A stretch of 61,645 nucleotides of DNA. Origin: Ewingella americana ATCC 33852. Lineage in GTDB: Bacteria; Pseudomonadota; Gammaproteobacteria; Enterobacterales; Enterobacteriaceae. Of the stretch, positions 18,958 to 29,404 are shown one piece after another. Within the stretch, counting starts at the first letter, position 1. Every line of letters starts with the position of its first letter. The stretch spans positions 1-61,645 of the forward strand of contig NZ_JMPJ01000059.1 in assembly GCF_000735345.1 (NCBI RefSeq). The letters are read 5' to 3'. The notes under the pieces are model-generated. The model searched no databases and had not been told where the DNA came from. It saw only the letters and a program-made list of their open reading frames with translations. The translations under genes and the position numbers were made by a program.

Positions 18958-19392
18958 AAAAACTCCCAGATGAGTATTAAAAGGTGGTAACTCATCCGTG
19001 AGGCTAGCTATAAGCACTAAAAATTTACCTTTGGTTAGCCCAATGATTTGCAGGGCAACTCACCAAAAGTATTTGGAAGGATTTTTATTGATAAATTTAA
19101 GTTAAATAAACGTATAGATTAGGTAAGAAAAATGTACAAAAAATGTCTTAGAGAATTGTGTTAATTCGAGAAGTCGGTGGGATTTGAAAGTCAAAGACAG
19201 ACAAAATTGTTCGTCATTGACCTGTCATTTCGAGAGAGAGTTTTATTCGCTATTTCCCTTGCTTTTACTTACCATTCCTTACAAATGTGGTGTGCCTTCC
19301 TGCCAGCCCGATAGCCTGAGTTTTTTTGCCGTTTTGGCTGCTCGCCGCGCGCAGTGATACCGATCCTTAGCATGTGGAACAAGGTTCAAATA
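18958..19392. other. Divergent intergenic region, autotransporter / alpha-2-macroglobulin
   Basis: These 435 bp contain no convincing gene. The half next to the autotransporter is markedly AT-rich (around 19075-19160), in contrast to the GC-rich genes on both sides, and probably holds its promoter and possible H-NS-type binding. The half next to the macroglobulin is more balanced. I could not choose a specific promoter. Confidence 0.5.
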
Positions 19393-22300
19393 ATGGATTT
19401 ATTACGGTTTTTGCTTCGTCTGCCCTTCACTTTAGTTAAAGGTGTGTGCTGGCTATTGGCCAAAATTTTCTGGCTGCTAGGGCTGGTGCTGCGCCCGCTG
19501 ATTGGCAATATTCAGTGGCGTTCTCCGGCATGGGTCGCTGGCGTGAAGAAGGGGTTTCTCGCTACAGAAAGAGGTGTAGACAACCACCCGAAATCCGTCA
19601 CCACCGCCGTTGTGCTGTTGATTGCGCTGGCGGTTGGCGGGTTTTATGGCTATCACGCGTGGCTCAACCGCCCGCAGCCTATTGAACCTGCGCCGATGGT
19701 TTACCAGCAAACCACGGTGCGCGTCGCCGGGCCGCAGCTGATTAACTACAACGCGCAGAACCGCCCGCCGCAGGAAATTATTCTCTATTTCAGCCATGCC
19801 GCCGCGCCAATCACACTGGTGGGTAAAACCGTCGAGCAAGGCGTCAGCCTATCGCCTGCCGTTGAAGGCCAATGGGCGTGGCGCAATGCCGCAACGCTGG
19901 TCTTCACCCCGAAAGGCGCGCTGCCAATGGGTTCGGCGTATAAAATCAAGCTCGACGCCGCCAAGCTGCTGGCCCCGCAAATCAAAATTAACCAGACCGA
20001 ATACAGCGCCAACGCGCCGTCATTTGACTATCAATTAGGTCAGGCCGAGTACTACCAAGATCCGCAGGATGCCCAGAAGCGCAGCGCGATTTTCCGCGTG
20101 CAGTTCAACGCGCCGGTGGACGTGGCGAGCTTCGAAAAACGCATCTCACTGGGGTTGATTGAAGGGAAAGAGACGCCGGAGAAAAAACTCAACTTCTCAC
20201 TGGTGTATGACGAGAAAAAGCTCAACGCATGGGTTCACTCTGAACCGCTAAAAGCCTTAGAACAGGGCGGCTCGGTTCACGTCGCCATTGATAGCGGCGT
20301 CAAGGCCAGCGTGTCTTCGCAGCCGACGTCGGGCAAGAAAGACAACTGGGTCAGCGTGCCGAGCCTGTATAGCCTCAGCGTGGCCGACGTGGCCGCCACG
20401 GTGGTGAATTCCGACGACAACCAAGGCAGCCGCGCGCTGGTGGTCGCCCTGAGCGACGGCGTGAAAGACAAAGAGATCGGCGCCGCCGTAAGAGCTTGGC
20501 TGCTGCCGCAAAAGAACCCGAAATACGGCGATGATGACCAAGATGCTATCTACCCGTGGTCGATGTCCGACATCGATACCGGCATCATCAGCCAGTCTGC
20601 GCCGGTCAAGCTGGCGTTAAACGACGCCGAGCAGGAGTACCAGCCGCAGTTTAGCTTCACCTTTGACGCTCCGGCTCATCGCTACTTGTTGGTGGAAATC
20701 AATAACGCGCTGACCTCTTTCGGCGGCTATAAGATGCCGGAGAAGCAGTATCGCGTGGTGGCGGTGCCGGACTACCCGACCTCGCTCAGTTTTATGTCGC
20801 AAGGCTCGCTGCTCTCCATGAACGGTGAGAAGCAAATTAGCGTGGCGGCTCGCAACGTGCCGGGCCTCAAGCTGGATATCAAGCGAGTTATTCCGAGCCA
20901 GCTGCAGCACATCGTCTCCTTCAAAAGCAGCCAATACTCTTCGGCGGAGTTCAACCGTCTGGGCGATGAATACTTTACCGAGCACTTTGAATACACCCAC
21001 GCGGTGGACAATCAGAAGCCGGGCGAAGTGAGCTATCAGGGCATCGACCTGTCGCGCTATTTATCAGATAACCCGAACGCCCGTCGTGGCGTCTTCTTAC
21101 TCACCCTGACCCCGTGGGACCCGGCGAAAAAGGCCGAGCAGTCTGAAGAAAATCAGCCAGAAGAAGAGCAGTACAGCGAAGACGATGAGAGCGGCGACGC
21201 GCAGGTCGGCGACTCGCGCTTCGTGGTGATCACCGATTTGGGCATTATCAGCAAGCGCTCGCAGGACAAAACCCGCGACGTGTTCGTGCAGTCAGTGCAA
21301 TCCGGCCTGCCGGTCAGCGACGCCAAGGTGTCGGTGATTGGTAAAAACGGCGTGGCGCTGCTCACCCAAACCACGGATGCTGACGGCCACGCGCGCTTCC
21401 CGGTGCTCGACGTCTACAAAAATGAGCGCCAGCCGGTGATGTTCTTGGTCGAAAAGCAGGGAGACGTCTCCTTCCTGCCGACCAGCGATTACAACGATCG
21501 CGGCTTAGACCTATCGCGCTTTGACGTCAGCGGCGAGCAAACGCCGTCTGACCCGCGCACTCTGAGCAGCTATCTGTTCTCCGACCGTGGCGTCTATCGC
21601 CCCGGCGACACTTTCAACATCGGCCTGATCACCCGCACCGCCCAGTGGGGCAACAGTCTGGCGGGCGTGCCGGTTCGCGCTGAAATCCGCGACCCGCGCG
21701 ACACGCTGATGAGCACCCAGCCGCTTAAACTCACCGCCAGCGGCTTTAACGAACTGAGCTACACCACCAGCGAAAGTTCGCCGACCGGCGAGTGGAATGT
21801 CTATCTCTACCTGATTGGCAAAAATAACGACGCCACTACCCTGCTCGGCCACGTGGCGGTCAATGTCAAAGAGTTCGAGCCGGACCAGTTGAAGGTTAAA
21901 CTGCAACTGACGCCGGACCGCAAACAGGGCTGGGTCAAGCCGTCGGAACTGCAAGCCAATATTGATGTGCAAAACCTGTTTGGCACCCCGGCGCAGAACC
22001 GCCGCGTGACCTCCAAACTGACTCTGCGCCCAATGTACCCGAGCTTTGATCAATACCCCGATTACCTGTTCTACGAGAACCGCACCAACAACGACGGGTT
22101 CGACACCGAGTTGCAGGAGCAGACCACCGATCTGGAGGGTAAAGCCGCGATCCCGCTGGATCTCAAAGCCTATGCTGATGCTACCTATCAGCTGCAACTG
22201 CTGTCTGAAGCGTTCACCGCCGGAAGTGGCCGCTCGGTAGCCGCCACCGCCCGCGTGCTGGTGTCGCCTTATGATTATCTGGTGGGGGTGAAGGCCGACG

Positions 22301-25300
22301 GTGACTTGGGTTACATCAATAAGGACGCCGAGCGCCATCTCAATCTGATTGCGATTAATCCGTCGTTGGCGAAGATTGCCCTGCCGAACCTCAGCCTGTC
22401 GCTGATTGAGCAAAAAACCGTGTCGGTGCTGACTAAGCAGGACTCAGGTGTCTATAAATATCAGTCGAAAATGCGCGAAGTGCAGCTCTCAGAGCAGCCG
22501 CTGGCGATTGCCGCAGAAGGCAGCGACTTCCGCCTGCCGACCCAGCAGCCGGGCGATTTCGTGCTGGTGGTGAAAACCGCGCAGGGTCAGGTGCTTAACC
22601 GCGTCTCTTATAGCGTGGCCGGTAACGCCAACCTCAGCCGCTCTCTGGACCGCAATGCCGAGCTAAAACTGAAGCTTAATCAGGCTGAATACCAGCCGGG
22701 CGAAGAGATTGAAATCGCCATCAACGCGCCTTACACCGGCAGCGGCCTAATCACCATCGAAAAAGATAAAGTCTATAGTTGGCAGTGGTTTAAAAGCTCC
22801 ACCACGAGTTCAGTACAGAAGATTCGCGTTCCGGCAGGCATGGAAGGGAATGGCTACATCAACGTGCAGTTCGTGCGCGATGTGAATTCCGACGAGATCT
22901 TCATGAGCCCGCTGAGCTACGGCGTGATGCCATTCAAAATCAGCACCAGCGCGCGCAAAGCCGGGTTACAACTCAGCACGCCGGAGGTGATTAAACCGGG
23001 AGAGAAACTGCCGATCACCGTCAACACCGACTCGCCGCAAAACGTGGTGGTGTTCGCCGTGGATGAAGGGATTTTGCAGGTCGCGCGCTACAAGCTGAAA
23101 GATCCGCTGGAGTTCTTCTTCCGCAAGCGCGAGTTGAGTGTCGACAGCGCGCAGATCCTCGACCTGATCCTGCCGGAATTCAGTAAAATCATGTCGCTGA
23201 CGTCAGCACCGGGCGGTGATGCCGGTGAAGGGCTGGATCTGCATCTCAACCCGTTCAAACGTAAACGCGATAAGCCGGTGGCCTACTGGTCTGGCATCGT
23301 GCCGGTCAATGGTCAGGCGCGCTTTGACTACCCGGTGCCGGACTACTTTAACGGCAAAATCCGCGTGATGGCGATTTCGGTCACGCCGGACAAAATCGGC
23401 ATGGCGCAGACCAACGCCACGGTGCGTGACAACTTCATCATGACGCCAAATGTGCCTTCTATGGTGGCACCGGGCGATGAGTTTGACGTCAGCGTCGGGG
23501 TGAGCAACAACCTTGAAGGCATGGGCGACCAGCCGGTGGATATCGCCGTTAAGCTAACCCCGCCGCCGCAGCTTGAGGTGGTGGGCAATGCCCAGCAGTC
23601 GCTGTCGCTGGCCGCCAAGCGCGAAGGCAATCTGACCTTCCGCCTGCGCGCCAAAGCTGAACTGGGAGACGCGCCGCTGGTCTTCGACGCTCAATACGCC
23701 GACAAAAGCAGCCGCCGCACCATCAGCACCTCGGTACGCCCGGCGATGCCATTCCGCACCCAGTCGGTGATGGGTCGTATGAGCGGTAAAACCCAGAGTG
23801 TCGATAACCTGCGCAGCATGTTTGATGCCTACGCCCAGCGTGAGGCGGTGGTGTCGAACTCACCGCTGGTGCTGACCAGCGGGCTGGCGCACTATCTGGC
23901 GGACTACCCGTATTACTGCTCTGAGCAGATTGTCAGTCGTTCGATTCCACTGGTGCTGCAAAGCAAATATCCGCAGCTCAAGGGCAAGCTGAGTCAGGCC
24001 GAGGTGAACAGCCAGTTGAACAACATGCTGCGCACCCTGCGTTCGCGGCAGAACGACAGCGGCGCGATTGGTCTGTGGCAGGCTTCGCCAGTCGCCGATC
24101 CGTTCATCACGCCATATGTCGTGCAATATATGCTGCTGGCAAAATCGTCTGGCTACGCCATCCCTGCCGGTATGCTGGAAGAGGCCAACAGCGCCCTGCG
24201 CGAACAGGCCGCCAGCGGTTATGAGGACTTGTACCATCTGCGCCTGCGCGCCTTTGCGGTTTACCTGCTGACGCTGCAGGGGGAAGTCACCACCAACTCG
24301 CTGGCATCGGTGCAGGACAGCCTGCAAAAAGGTTATGCCACCAGCTGGCAAACTGACCTGAGCGCGCTCTATTTGGCTTCTTCTTACCGCCTGCTGAAAA
24401 TGGATGACGAAGCCAATAAGCTGTTGCAGCCAAGCTGGAATGAGCTGGGCAAGGCGTACAACAGCGCATGGTGGTCGCAGAACTACTTCGACCCGCTGGT
24501 GCAGGACGCCACTCGCCTGTACCTGATCACGCGCCACTTCCCGGAGAAAGCCGCGTCGATTCCGCCGCAGGTGCTGGAGAATATGGTGAAAGCGCTGAAA
24601 GAGGAGCGTTACACCACTTACTCCTCCGCCATGAGCATTTTGGCGCTGGACAGTTATTCTAGCCAAATCGCCCAGCAGTCAAGTGCCGATGGCCTGAGCA
24701 TCAGCGCCATAAATAAAGAGAAGCAGGCGCAGCCGGAAGTTATCTCGACCTTGCAAGGGCTGTTCGCCAAGGGTGATTTCAACGCCTCGGCGCGTTCGAT
24801 TGAGTTCAGCAACCAGAACAACGCCCCGGCGTGGTACGTGGTGACGCAATCGGGCTACGACGTGGCCGCGCCGCAGAAAGCCATTTCTCGCGGACTGGAA
24901 ATTACTCGCGATTACACCGACGAGCACGGCAAGCCGGTTACTCAGGTGACGTTGGGTGAGAAGATTAATGTCCATCTGAAGATCCGCGCCAATGCTAAAG
25001 AAGGCCAAAGTAATCTGGCGATTGTCGATTTGCTGCCGGGCGGTTTTGAAGTGGTGCAGCAAGCCGCGCCAGAGCCGGAAAACGAAGGTGAGAACGGTGA
25101 CAGCGAAGCGCAGGCCGACAATGTTTGGCGCTCACCAATCGCTGCCGACGGCTCAACATGGCAGCCGGACTACAGCGACGTGCGCGACGATCGGGTGATT
25201 ATCTATGGCAGCGCCAGCACCGAGGTGCAGGAGTTTGTATATCAGATTAAATCGACCAATACCGGCAGCTTCATGATCCCTCCAGCCTTCGGCGAAGCCA

Positions 25301-25377
25301 TGTACGACCGCGAGGTTCAGGCCCTGTCGGTAGGTTCGGGAAATATCGTGGTGGTTCCGGCGGATGCTAAAAAGTAA
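19393..25377 (+). CDS. yfhM: Large bacterial alpha-2-macroglobulin (YfhM-like)
   Basis: The protein has 1994 residues from ATG 19393 (AAGG 8 bases upstream). Two hydrophobic segments near the N-terminus (about 4-37 and 70-88, VLLIALAVGGFYGYHAW) anchor it in the inner membrane. I see no lipobox, whereas E. coli YfhM is a lipoprotein of about 1650 residues. MG-type beta domains follow, with an acidic insert (EENQPEEEQYSEDDESG) near residue 590, then the thioester motif CSEQ with Cys 1509 inside an alpha-helical toroid (DYPYYCSEQIVSRS). It is expected to trap attacking proteases in the periplasm. pbpC follows after 3 bp, the pairing seen across many bacteria, suggesting joint defence and repair of the cell wall. 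Confidence 0.9.
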   Translation: MDLLRFLLRLPFTLVKGVCWLLAKIFWLLGLVLRPLIGNIQWRSPAWVAGVKKGFLATERGVDNHPKSVTTAVVLLIALAVGGFYGYHAWLNRPQPIEPAPMVYQQTTVRVAGPQLINYNAQNRPPQEIILYFSHAAAPITLVGKTVEQGVSLSPAVEGQWAWRNAATLVFTPKGALPMGSAYKIKLDAAKLLAPQIKINQTEYSANAPSFDYQLGQAEYYQDPQDAQKRSAIFRVQFNAPVDVASFEKRISLGLIEGKETPEKKLNFSLVYDEKKLNAWVHSEPLKALEQGGSVHVAIDSGVKASVSSQPTSGKKDNWVSVPSLYSLSVADVAATVVNSDDNQGSRALVVALSDGVKDKEIGAAVRAWLLPQKNPKYGDDDQDAIYPWSMSDIDTGIISQSAPVKLALNDAEQEYQPQFSFTFDAPAHRYLLVEINNALTSFGGYKMPEKQYRVVAVPDYPTSLSFMSQGSLLSMNGEKQISVAARNVPGLKLDIKRVIPSQLQHIVSFKSSQYSSAEFNRLGDEYFTEHFEYTHAVDNQKPGEVSYQGIDLSRYLSDNPNARRGVFLLTLTPWDPAKKAEQSEENQPEEEQYSEDDESGDAQVGDSRFVVITDLGIISKRSQDKTRDVFVQSVQSGLPVSDAKVSVIGKNGVALLTQTTDADGHARFPVLDVYKNERQPVMFLVEKQGDVSFLPTSDYNDRGLDLSRFDVSGEQTPSDPRTLSSYLFSDRGVYRPGDTFNIGLITRTAQWGNSLAGVPVRAEIRDPRDTLMSTQPLKLTASGFNELSYTTSESSPTGEWNVYLYLIGKNNDATTLLGHVAVNVKEFEPDQLKVKLQLTPDRKQGWVKPSELQANIDVQNLFGTPAQNRRVTSKLTLRPMYPSFDQYPDYLFYENRTNNDGFDTELQEQTTDLEGKAAIPLDLKAYADATYQLQLLSEAFTAGSGRSVAATARVLVSPYDYLVGVKADGDLGYINKDAERHLNLIAINPSLAKIALPNLSLSLIEQKTVSVLTKQDSGVYKYQSKMREVQLSEQPLAIAAEGSDFRLPTQQPGDFVLVVKTAQGQVLNRVSYSVAGNANLSRSLDRNAELKLKLNQAEYQPGEEIEIAINAPYTGSGLITIEKDKVYSWQWFKSSTTSSVQKIRVPAGMEGNGYINVQFVRDVNSDEIFMSPLSYGVMPFKISTSARKAGLQLSTPEVIKPGEKLPITVNTDSPQNVVVFAVDEGILQVARYKLKDPLEFFFRKRELSVDSAQILDLILPEFSKIMSLTSAPGGDAGEGLDLHLNPFKRKRDKPVAYWSGIVPVNGQARFDYPVPDYFNGKIRVMAISVTPDKIGMAQTNATVRDNFIMTPNVPSMVAPGDEFDVSVGVSNNLEGMGDQPVDIAVKLTPPPQLEVVGNAQQSLSLAAKREGNLTFRLRAKAELGDAPLVFDAQYADKSSRRTISTSVRPAMPFRTQSVMGRMSGKTQSVDNLRSMFDAYAQREAVVSNSPLVLTSGLAHYLADYPYYCSEQIVSRSIPLVLQSKYPQLKGKLSQAEVNSQLNNMLRTLRSRQNDSGAIGLWQASPVADPFITPYVVQYMLLAKSSGYAIPAGMLEEANSALREQAASGYEDLYHLRLRAFAVYLLTLQGEVTTNSLASVQDSLQKGYATSWQTDLSALYLASSYRLLKMDDEANKLLQPSWNELGKAYNSAWWSQNYFDPLVQDATRLYLITRHFPEKAASIPPQVLENMVKALKEERYTTYSSAMSILALDSYSSQIAQQSSADGLSISAINKEKQAQPEVISTLQGLFAKGDFNASARSIEFSNQNNAPAWYVVTQSGYDVAAPQKAISRGLEITRDYTDEHGKPVTQVTLGEKINVHLKIRANAKEGQSNLAIVDLLPGGFEVVQQAAPEPENEGENGDSEAQADNVWRSPIAADGSTWQPDYSDVRDDRVIIYGSASTEVQEFVYQIKSTNTGSFMIPPAFGEAMYDREVQALSVGSGNIVVVPADAKK

Positions 25378-25380
25378 CGC

Positions 25381-27738
25381 ATGACTCAGACTTTTAGCCT
25401 AAAACGTCTCCTACAAAACGGCCTTATGGCCGTTTTTTTGCTGGCTATCTTCTTTGTCGGCTGCCGCCTGTGGCCTCACCCGCCGCTGTCGCACGGCTTG
25501 CCGTTTTCCAGCACTTACTATGACCGCAACGGCACCCTGCTGCGTATCACGCTCGCCAATGACGAGCGATACCGCACTTGGACGCCGCTGGAGCAAATTT
25601 CCCCGCGCGTGATTCAGGGCATTCAATTGCATGAAGACCGTTGGTTCTACTTTCATCCCGGCTTCAACCCTGCCAGCCTGCTGCGCGGCTTCTGGCGCAG
25701 TTATATTCTTGGCGGCAAGCAGCAAGGCGGCTCGACGCTGACCATGCAGCTGGCGCGCATGCACTGGCATCTCAACACCCGCACGCCGTCCGGCAAGCTT
25801 TGGCAAATTGTCCGCGCGGTGCAGCTCGAACTGAGTTATTCCAAGCACGACATTCTCGAGGCTTATCTCAACTATGCGCCTTATGGACGGAACATTGAGA
25901 GCATCGGCGCGGCCAGCCTGATTTACTTCAACAAGTCGCCGAGCGATCTCAACCTGCCGGAAGCCCTGACGCTGGCGGTCTTGCCGCAATCGCCAAGCTA
26001 TCGCATTGACACCAAAACCGGCGTGCTCGGCGAGGCGCTAAATCAGGCGCGCAACCGGCTGTTTGCCCGCTGGCAGCAGCGCTACGACACCGACAGCAGC
26101 CAAAACGCGCTATTTCAACTGCCGCTGAGCCTGCGCCAGCCGGAGCAGATGCCCTATATAGCGCCGCACTTTATCGAACAGATTTGCCAAGAGCATCCGC
26201 CATTGCAAGGCACCCAAAGCCGGGTCGATACCGAGCTGGACGCAGGATTGCAAAAGCTGGTCGAGCGTCAGGTCGACGCCTTCATCACCCGCAACGCCAG
26301 CCGGGGGATCCACAACGCCGCCGCGCTGCTGGTCGATACGCGCGATATGGGCGTGCGGGCGCTGGTCGGCTCGGCTGACTACTACAATCGGGATATTCAG
26401 GGGCAGGTGAATGGCACCAATGCCAAGCGTTCGCCCGGCTCGACCCTCAAGCCTTTTATCTATGCGCTGGGGCTGGAACAGGGCGTGCTGCACCCGATGA
26501 CCATTCTCAAAGACGTGCCCTCTTCCTTCGGGGCTTATGCGCCAGAGAATTTTGATCGGCGCTTTCTCGGCCCGGTCACTGCCACCGATGCCTTAAACTT
26601 CAGCCGCAATATTCCGGCGGTGTATATCGCCTCCCAGCTCAAGAACCCGACGCTGTATCAGTTTCTGCGGCTGTCGGGTGTCGCCAATATGGCGAGTGAA
26701 AGTCACTATGGTTTGTCGCTGGTGCTTGGTGGCGGCGAAGTCACGGTGCAAGAGCTGGCGCGGCTTTACGCGCTGCTGGCTAACCGTGGCGAACTCAAAC
26801 CGCTGCGCCTGCAAAAGCAGGACGCCTCCCCTGCCCCGATTCGGCTACTGAGTAATGAAGCCAGTTTTATTACGCTGGATATGCTGCGCCAGCACCGCAG
26901 GCCGGGCGACACGCTGGCGCAAAGGCCGACCTCTCTGCCGGTGTATTGGAAAACCGGCACCTCGTGGGGATTTCGCGATGCATGGACGGCGGGGATTTTC
27001 GGCCCCTACGTGCTGGTGGTGTGGGAGGGGAATTTCGACAGTAAGGGCAACGGGGCTTTCATTGGTGCAGATGCCGCCGCGCCGCTGTTCTTCAACATTA
27101 TCGACAGCGTGCAGGCAAATTATCCAGCCCTGCGCGAGCCAAAACACCCGTGGCCGAAACAGTTAAAACGGGTGGATATCTGCCTCGCCAGCGGCGACCT
27201 GCCGACCCCTTGGTGCCAGCAGCAGGGTAAAACTTGGTTTATTCCGGGCAAATCGCCAATTAAGGTCGATACCATTTACCGCCCGGTAGTGCTGGATATT
27301 CAGACCGGGGAAGTCGCCTGCCCGCCTTATGACCCTGAGCAGACGCGCACCGAGGTGTTTGAGTTCTGGCCGTCGGACTTGGCGAACGTTTTCGCACAGG
27401 CCGGTTTACCCAAACGCACGCCGCCGAACAACAGCCGCTGCAAGAGTGACATTAATTCGGTCAGCGGTTCGCCGCCGCGCATCACTTCTCCACTGCGCAA
27501 TACCACTTACACCCTGCGCCAGTCGCAGCAAGGCCGCGATGCGATTGTCTTCAACGCCACCACCGACGCGGACAGCAAAACGGTGTATTGGTTTGTGGAT
27601 GATATCTATCTCGGCAGCAGCGCCAGCAAAACCGCGCTTCAGTGGCGACCTGAAAATAATGGCCAATATCGCATCCGGGCCGTGGACGATCACGGGCGCG
27701 GCGATTCAAGGCTGATAAAAATTGAGATTGTGAATTAG
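25381..27738 (+). CDS. pbpC: Penicillin-binding protein 1C
   Basis: The protein has 785 residues. A membrane anchor (about 14-30) is followed by a GT51 glycosyltransferase domain with LHEDRWFYFHPG (catalytic Glu 85) and GGSTLTMQLARM. A transpeptidase domain has SPGSTLKP (Ser 354 of SxxK), NFSRN (SxN) and the KTGTSWG box. A C-terminal BiPBP_C domain (about 690-785) ends the protein. It polymerises peptidoglycan at the periplasmic face; transpeptidase activity of E. coli PBP1C is weak or debated. It sits 3 bp after the macroglobulin gene, certainly in one operon. Confidence 0.95.
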   Translation: MTQTFSLKRLLQNGLMAVFLLAIFFVGCRLWPHPPLSHGLPFSSTYYDRNGTLLRITLANDERYRTWTPLEQISPRVIQGIQLHEDRWFYFHPGFNPASLLRGFWRSYILGGKQQGGSTLTMQLARMHWHLNTRTPSGKLWQIVRAVQLELSYSKHDILEAYLNYAPYGRNIESIGAASLIYFNKSPSDLNLPEALTLAVLPQSPSYRIDTKTGVLGEALNQARNRLFARWQQRYDTDSSQNALFQLPLSLRQPEQMPYIAPHFIEQICQEHPPLQGTQSRVDTELDAGLQKLVERQVDAFITRNASRGIHNAAALLVDTRDMGVRALVGSADYYNRDIQGQVNGTNAKRSPGSTLKPFIYALGLEQGVLHPMTILKDVPSSFGAYAPENFDRRFLGPVTATDALNFSRNIPAVYIASQLKNPTLYQFLRLSGVANMASESHYGLSLVLGGGEVTVQELARLYALLANRGELKPLRLQKQDASPAPIRLLSNEASFITLDMLRQHRRPGDTLAQRPTSLPVYWKTGTSWGFRDAWTAGIFGPYVLVVWEGNFDSKGNGAFIGADAAAPLFFNIIDSVQANYPALREPKHPWPKQLKRVDICLASGDLPTPWCQQQGKTWFIPGKSPIKVDTIYRPVVLDIQTGEVACPPYDPEQTRTEVFEFWPSDLANVFAQAGLPKRTPPNNSRCKSDINSVSGSPPRITSPLRNTTYTLRQSQQGRDAIVFNATTDADSKTVYWFVDDIYLGSSASKTALQWRPENNGQYRIRAVDDHGRGDSRLIKIEIVN

Positions 27739-27765
27739 TTGGCGAGGAAACCGTCGGGGTTTATT

Positions 27766-27784
27766 CCTCCCCATTTCGGGGAGG
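27766..27784. terminator. Hairpin between convergent pbpC and hypothetical gene
   Basis: A 7-bp GC-rich stem CCTCCCC/GGGGAGG has a 5-nt loop, 28 bp after pbpC. Only short T-runs flank it on either strand, so it is a modest terminator candidate that could serve both convergent genes. Confidence 0.5.
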
Positions 27785-27836
27785 TTTGACTGAAAATCTA
27801 TTTCCGAGAGAGGTGCAGACTGTTTAGATTCTCCGG

Positions 27837-28625
27837 CTATTCAGTCGGACAGTCCGTTTTGTCATAAGATAAGGTCTTCTCACTCAAGCCTTGGTTATAA
27901 ACATAGTCAACCGTCAGACCATATTGTTGTACCATCGGCGTAGCGCAAAAGCCTTTAATAAAAATGGCTCTGTTATTTTTATCCAGCGCTGAAAAATCCA
28001 CCTCATTGAAATCTATATTTTCGACGCCGTGGGTATAAATGAGTTTCTTATTATTAATCTCAACACTTTTTAAAACCGTGTAATAATCCATTCTGACTGG
28101 CAGTGATAATTTAGAGATTTCAGCCTGACTCTGTGCCTCAAACGCCGCCCAAGCCTGATCGGCACTTTTGGTTAATAAAGCCCCCATTCCAAACATCACC
28201 CCAAGAGAGACTAAAACACAAACTACGGTAGTAAGGGTCATGTGTTTGCTGACAATGTTTTTAGAATTTATGTTCTGATGATGGAAGAAGGTCCCCACCA
28301 CCCCGCCACAAAACATAAGAATAAACATCGTCACAATAATTGTGCTACCTGTGTTATGAGCCGATATATTTAGGGCTTTTACGAAAAGGAAAAGCAGCAA
28401 CATAGCCACCGCGCAAATACGGCTTCTACGATAAATCCCATAAGCCAAAGCAACAGCAGCAAGGGTGTAACCAATACTATAAATATTGGCTAACAACCCA
28501 TGCCCTAGCCCCGACCAAAAGTAGAGCGTAAATCCCAGGTTAATAGCCGCCGACAGTATCGCCGCCCCCCAGGCATTTTTAACAAAACGATTAATGTCCT
28601 TTTCAATCTTTGCTGTATCAGTCAT
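27837..28625 (-). CDS. Hypothetical multi-pass membrane protein
   Basis: I do not recognise this 262-residue protein. Five hydrophobic segments are visible (about 20-37, 43-60, 70-86, 96-112 and 128-150). They are followed by a soluble C-terminal domain (about 160-262) with two cysteines (FCATP and TDCPTE) that could form a disulfide if it is outside the cytoplasm. The start ATG 28625 has only a weak ribosome site. Base composition is lower in GC than pbpC, and it heads an accessory stretch with a lipoprotein and an Ail-type barrel. Function unknown. Confidence 0.7.
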   Translation of the reverse strand: MTDTAKIEKDINRFVKNAWGAAILSAAINLGFTLYFWSGLGHGLLANIYSIGYTLAAVALAYGIYRRSRICAVAMLLLFLFVKALNISAHNTGSTIIVTMFILMFCGGVVGTFFHHQNINSKNIVSKHMTLTTVVCVLVSLGVMFGMGALLTKSADQAWAAFEAQSQAEISKLSLPVRMDYYTVLKSVEINNKKLIYTHGVENIDFNEVDFSALDKNNRAIFIKGFCATPMVQQYGLTVDYVYNQGLSEKTLSYDKTDCPTE

Positions 28626-28747
28626 TGTTTAGGCCCGTGATTTTTAGTGCAAGAATCTGTGAGCGCCCCATTACCAGTTACCCCATTATGCGGCGTTAAC
28701 CTTGAATAAAGCACTCCAAATCCTATCTATTTCCATGGTCATTTATT

Positions 28748-29284
28748 TTAACCTATAGTTTTAGAGCCAAACAATCCTGGGCAAACATTTTTTATATTCC
28801 AGCTATTAATTTGGCTAGGCTCAACCTTTGTAGTATAAAAATCTTCCGGGGTGACATTATTAATATCTTTAGTAGCCGATAGCTCAATCACATACCCAGA
28901 ATAAATCCCATATATTTTGTTTGATTTTGGAATGAAAGTCCTATAATGGAAATAACCTGGACTCTGAACACCAATAATATAGTATTGGTCTGCTTTTATT
29001 TTGTACTGGTAAATATCCTTCCCCGTACCTTTTAAAGCAAGGTTGCGAGTGAGTAGTCGGCGTTGTTTCTGGTCAAAGCACCCCTCTTTAGTTAATTCAT
29101 AGGTATAAATTGATTGATTATAGCTATCATCCATAACAAACAATATCGCAGAATCATCCCCTTGATAACTTGAATATTTTGGATAAAGTGAATTATAACC
29201 AGTGCAAGCTGATAGCATTGAGACTAGGAAAGCACATCCCATTAATTTCAAAAAACCATCCATAGCATTCTTACAGATAAACAT
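28748..29284 (-). CDS. Hypothetical lipoprotein
   Basis: The protein has 178 residues from ATG 29284, which has GAGG five bases upstream; a start 15 bases earlier lacks a ribosome site. A membrane-spanning signal with lipobox MLSAC indicates lipidation near residue 27. The mature part is a small beta-rich domain (for example QYYIIGVQSPGYFHYRTF) with a Cys pair (GCF...NVCPG). No family is recognised. The gene is AT-rich and lies between an orphan membrane protein and the Ail-like barrel, all in the same direction with gaps of about 120 bp. A surface or periplasmic role is plausible but not shown. Confidence 0.72.
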   Translation of the reverse strand: MFICKNAMDGFLKLMGCAFLVSMLSACTGYNSLYPKYSSYQGDDSAILFVMDDSYNQSIYTYELTKEGCFDQKQRRLLTRNLALKGTGKDIYQYKIKADQYYIIGVQSPGYFHYRTFIPKSNKIYGIYSGYVIELSATKDINNVTPEDFYTTKVEPSQINSWNIKNVCPGLFGSKTIG

Positions 29285-29404
29285 TACAACCTCATACATT
29301 AAATTATGATTTATTTTTCAATCAAAATATTATTTATTATTGTAGTAAACTGAATATATAAGGAGCAACATTATGTTACTCCTTTTAATATTCAAAATTA
29401 TTGA

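Noticed and set aside
21511-22413. 300-codon open frame antisense to the macroglobulin gene
   Set aside because: Shadow frame with Gln/Arg/His-rich composition and no recognisable domain; the plus-strand gene is certain.
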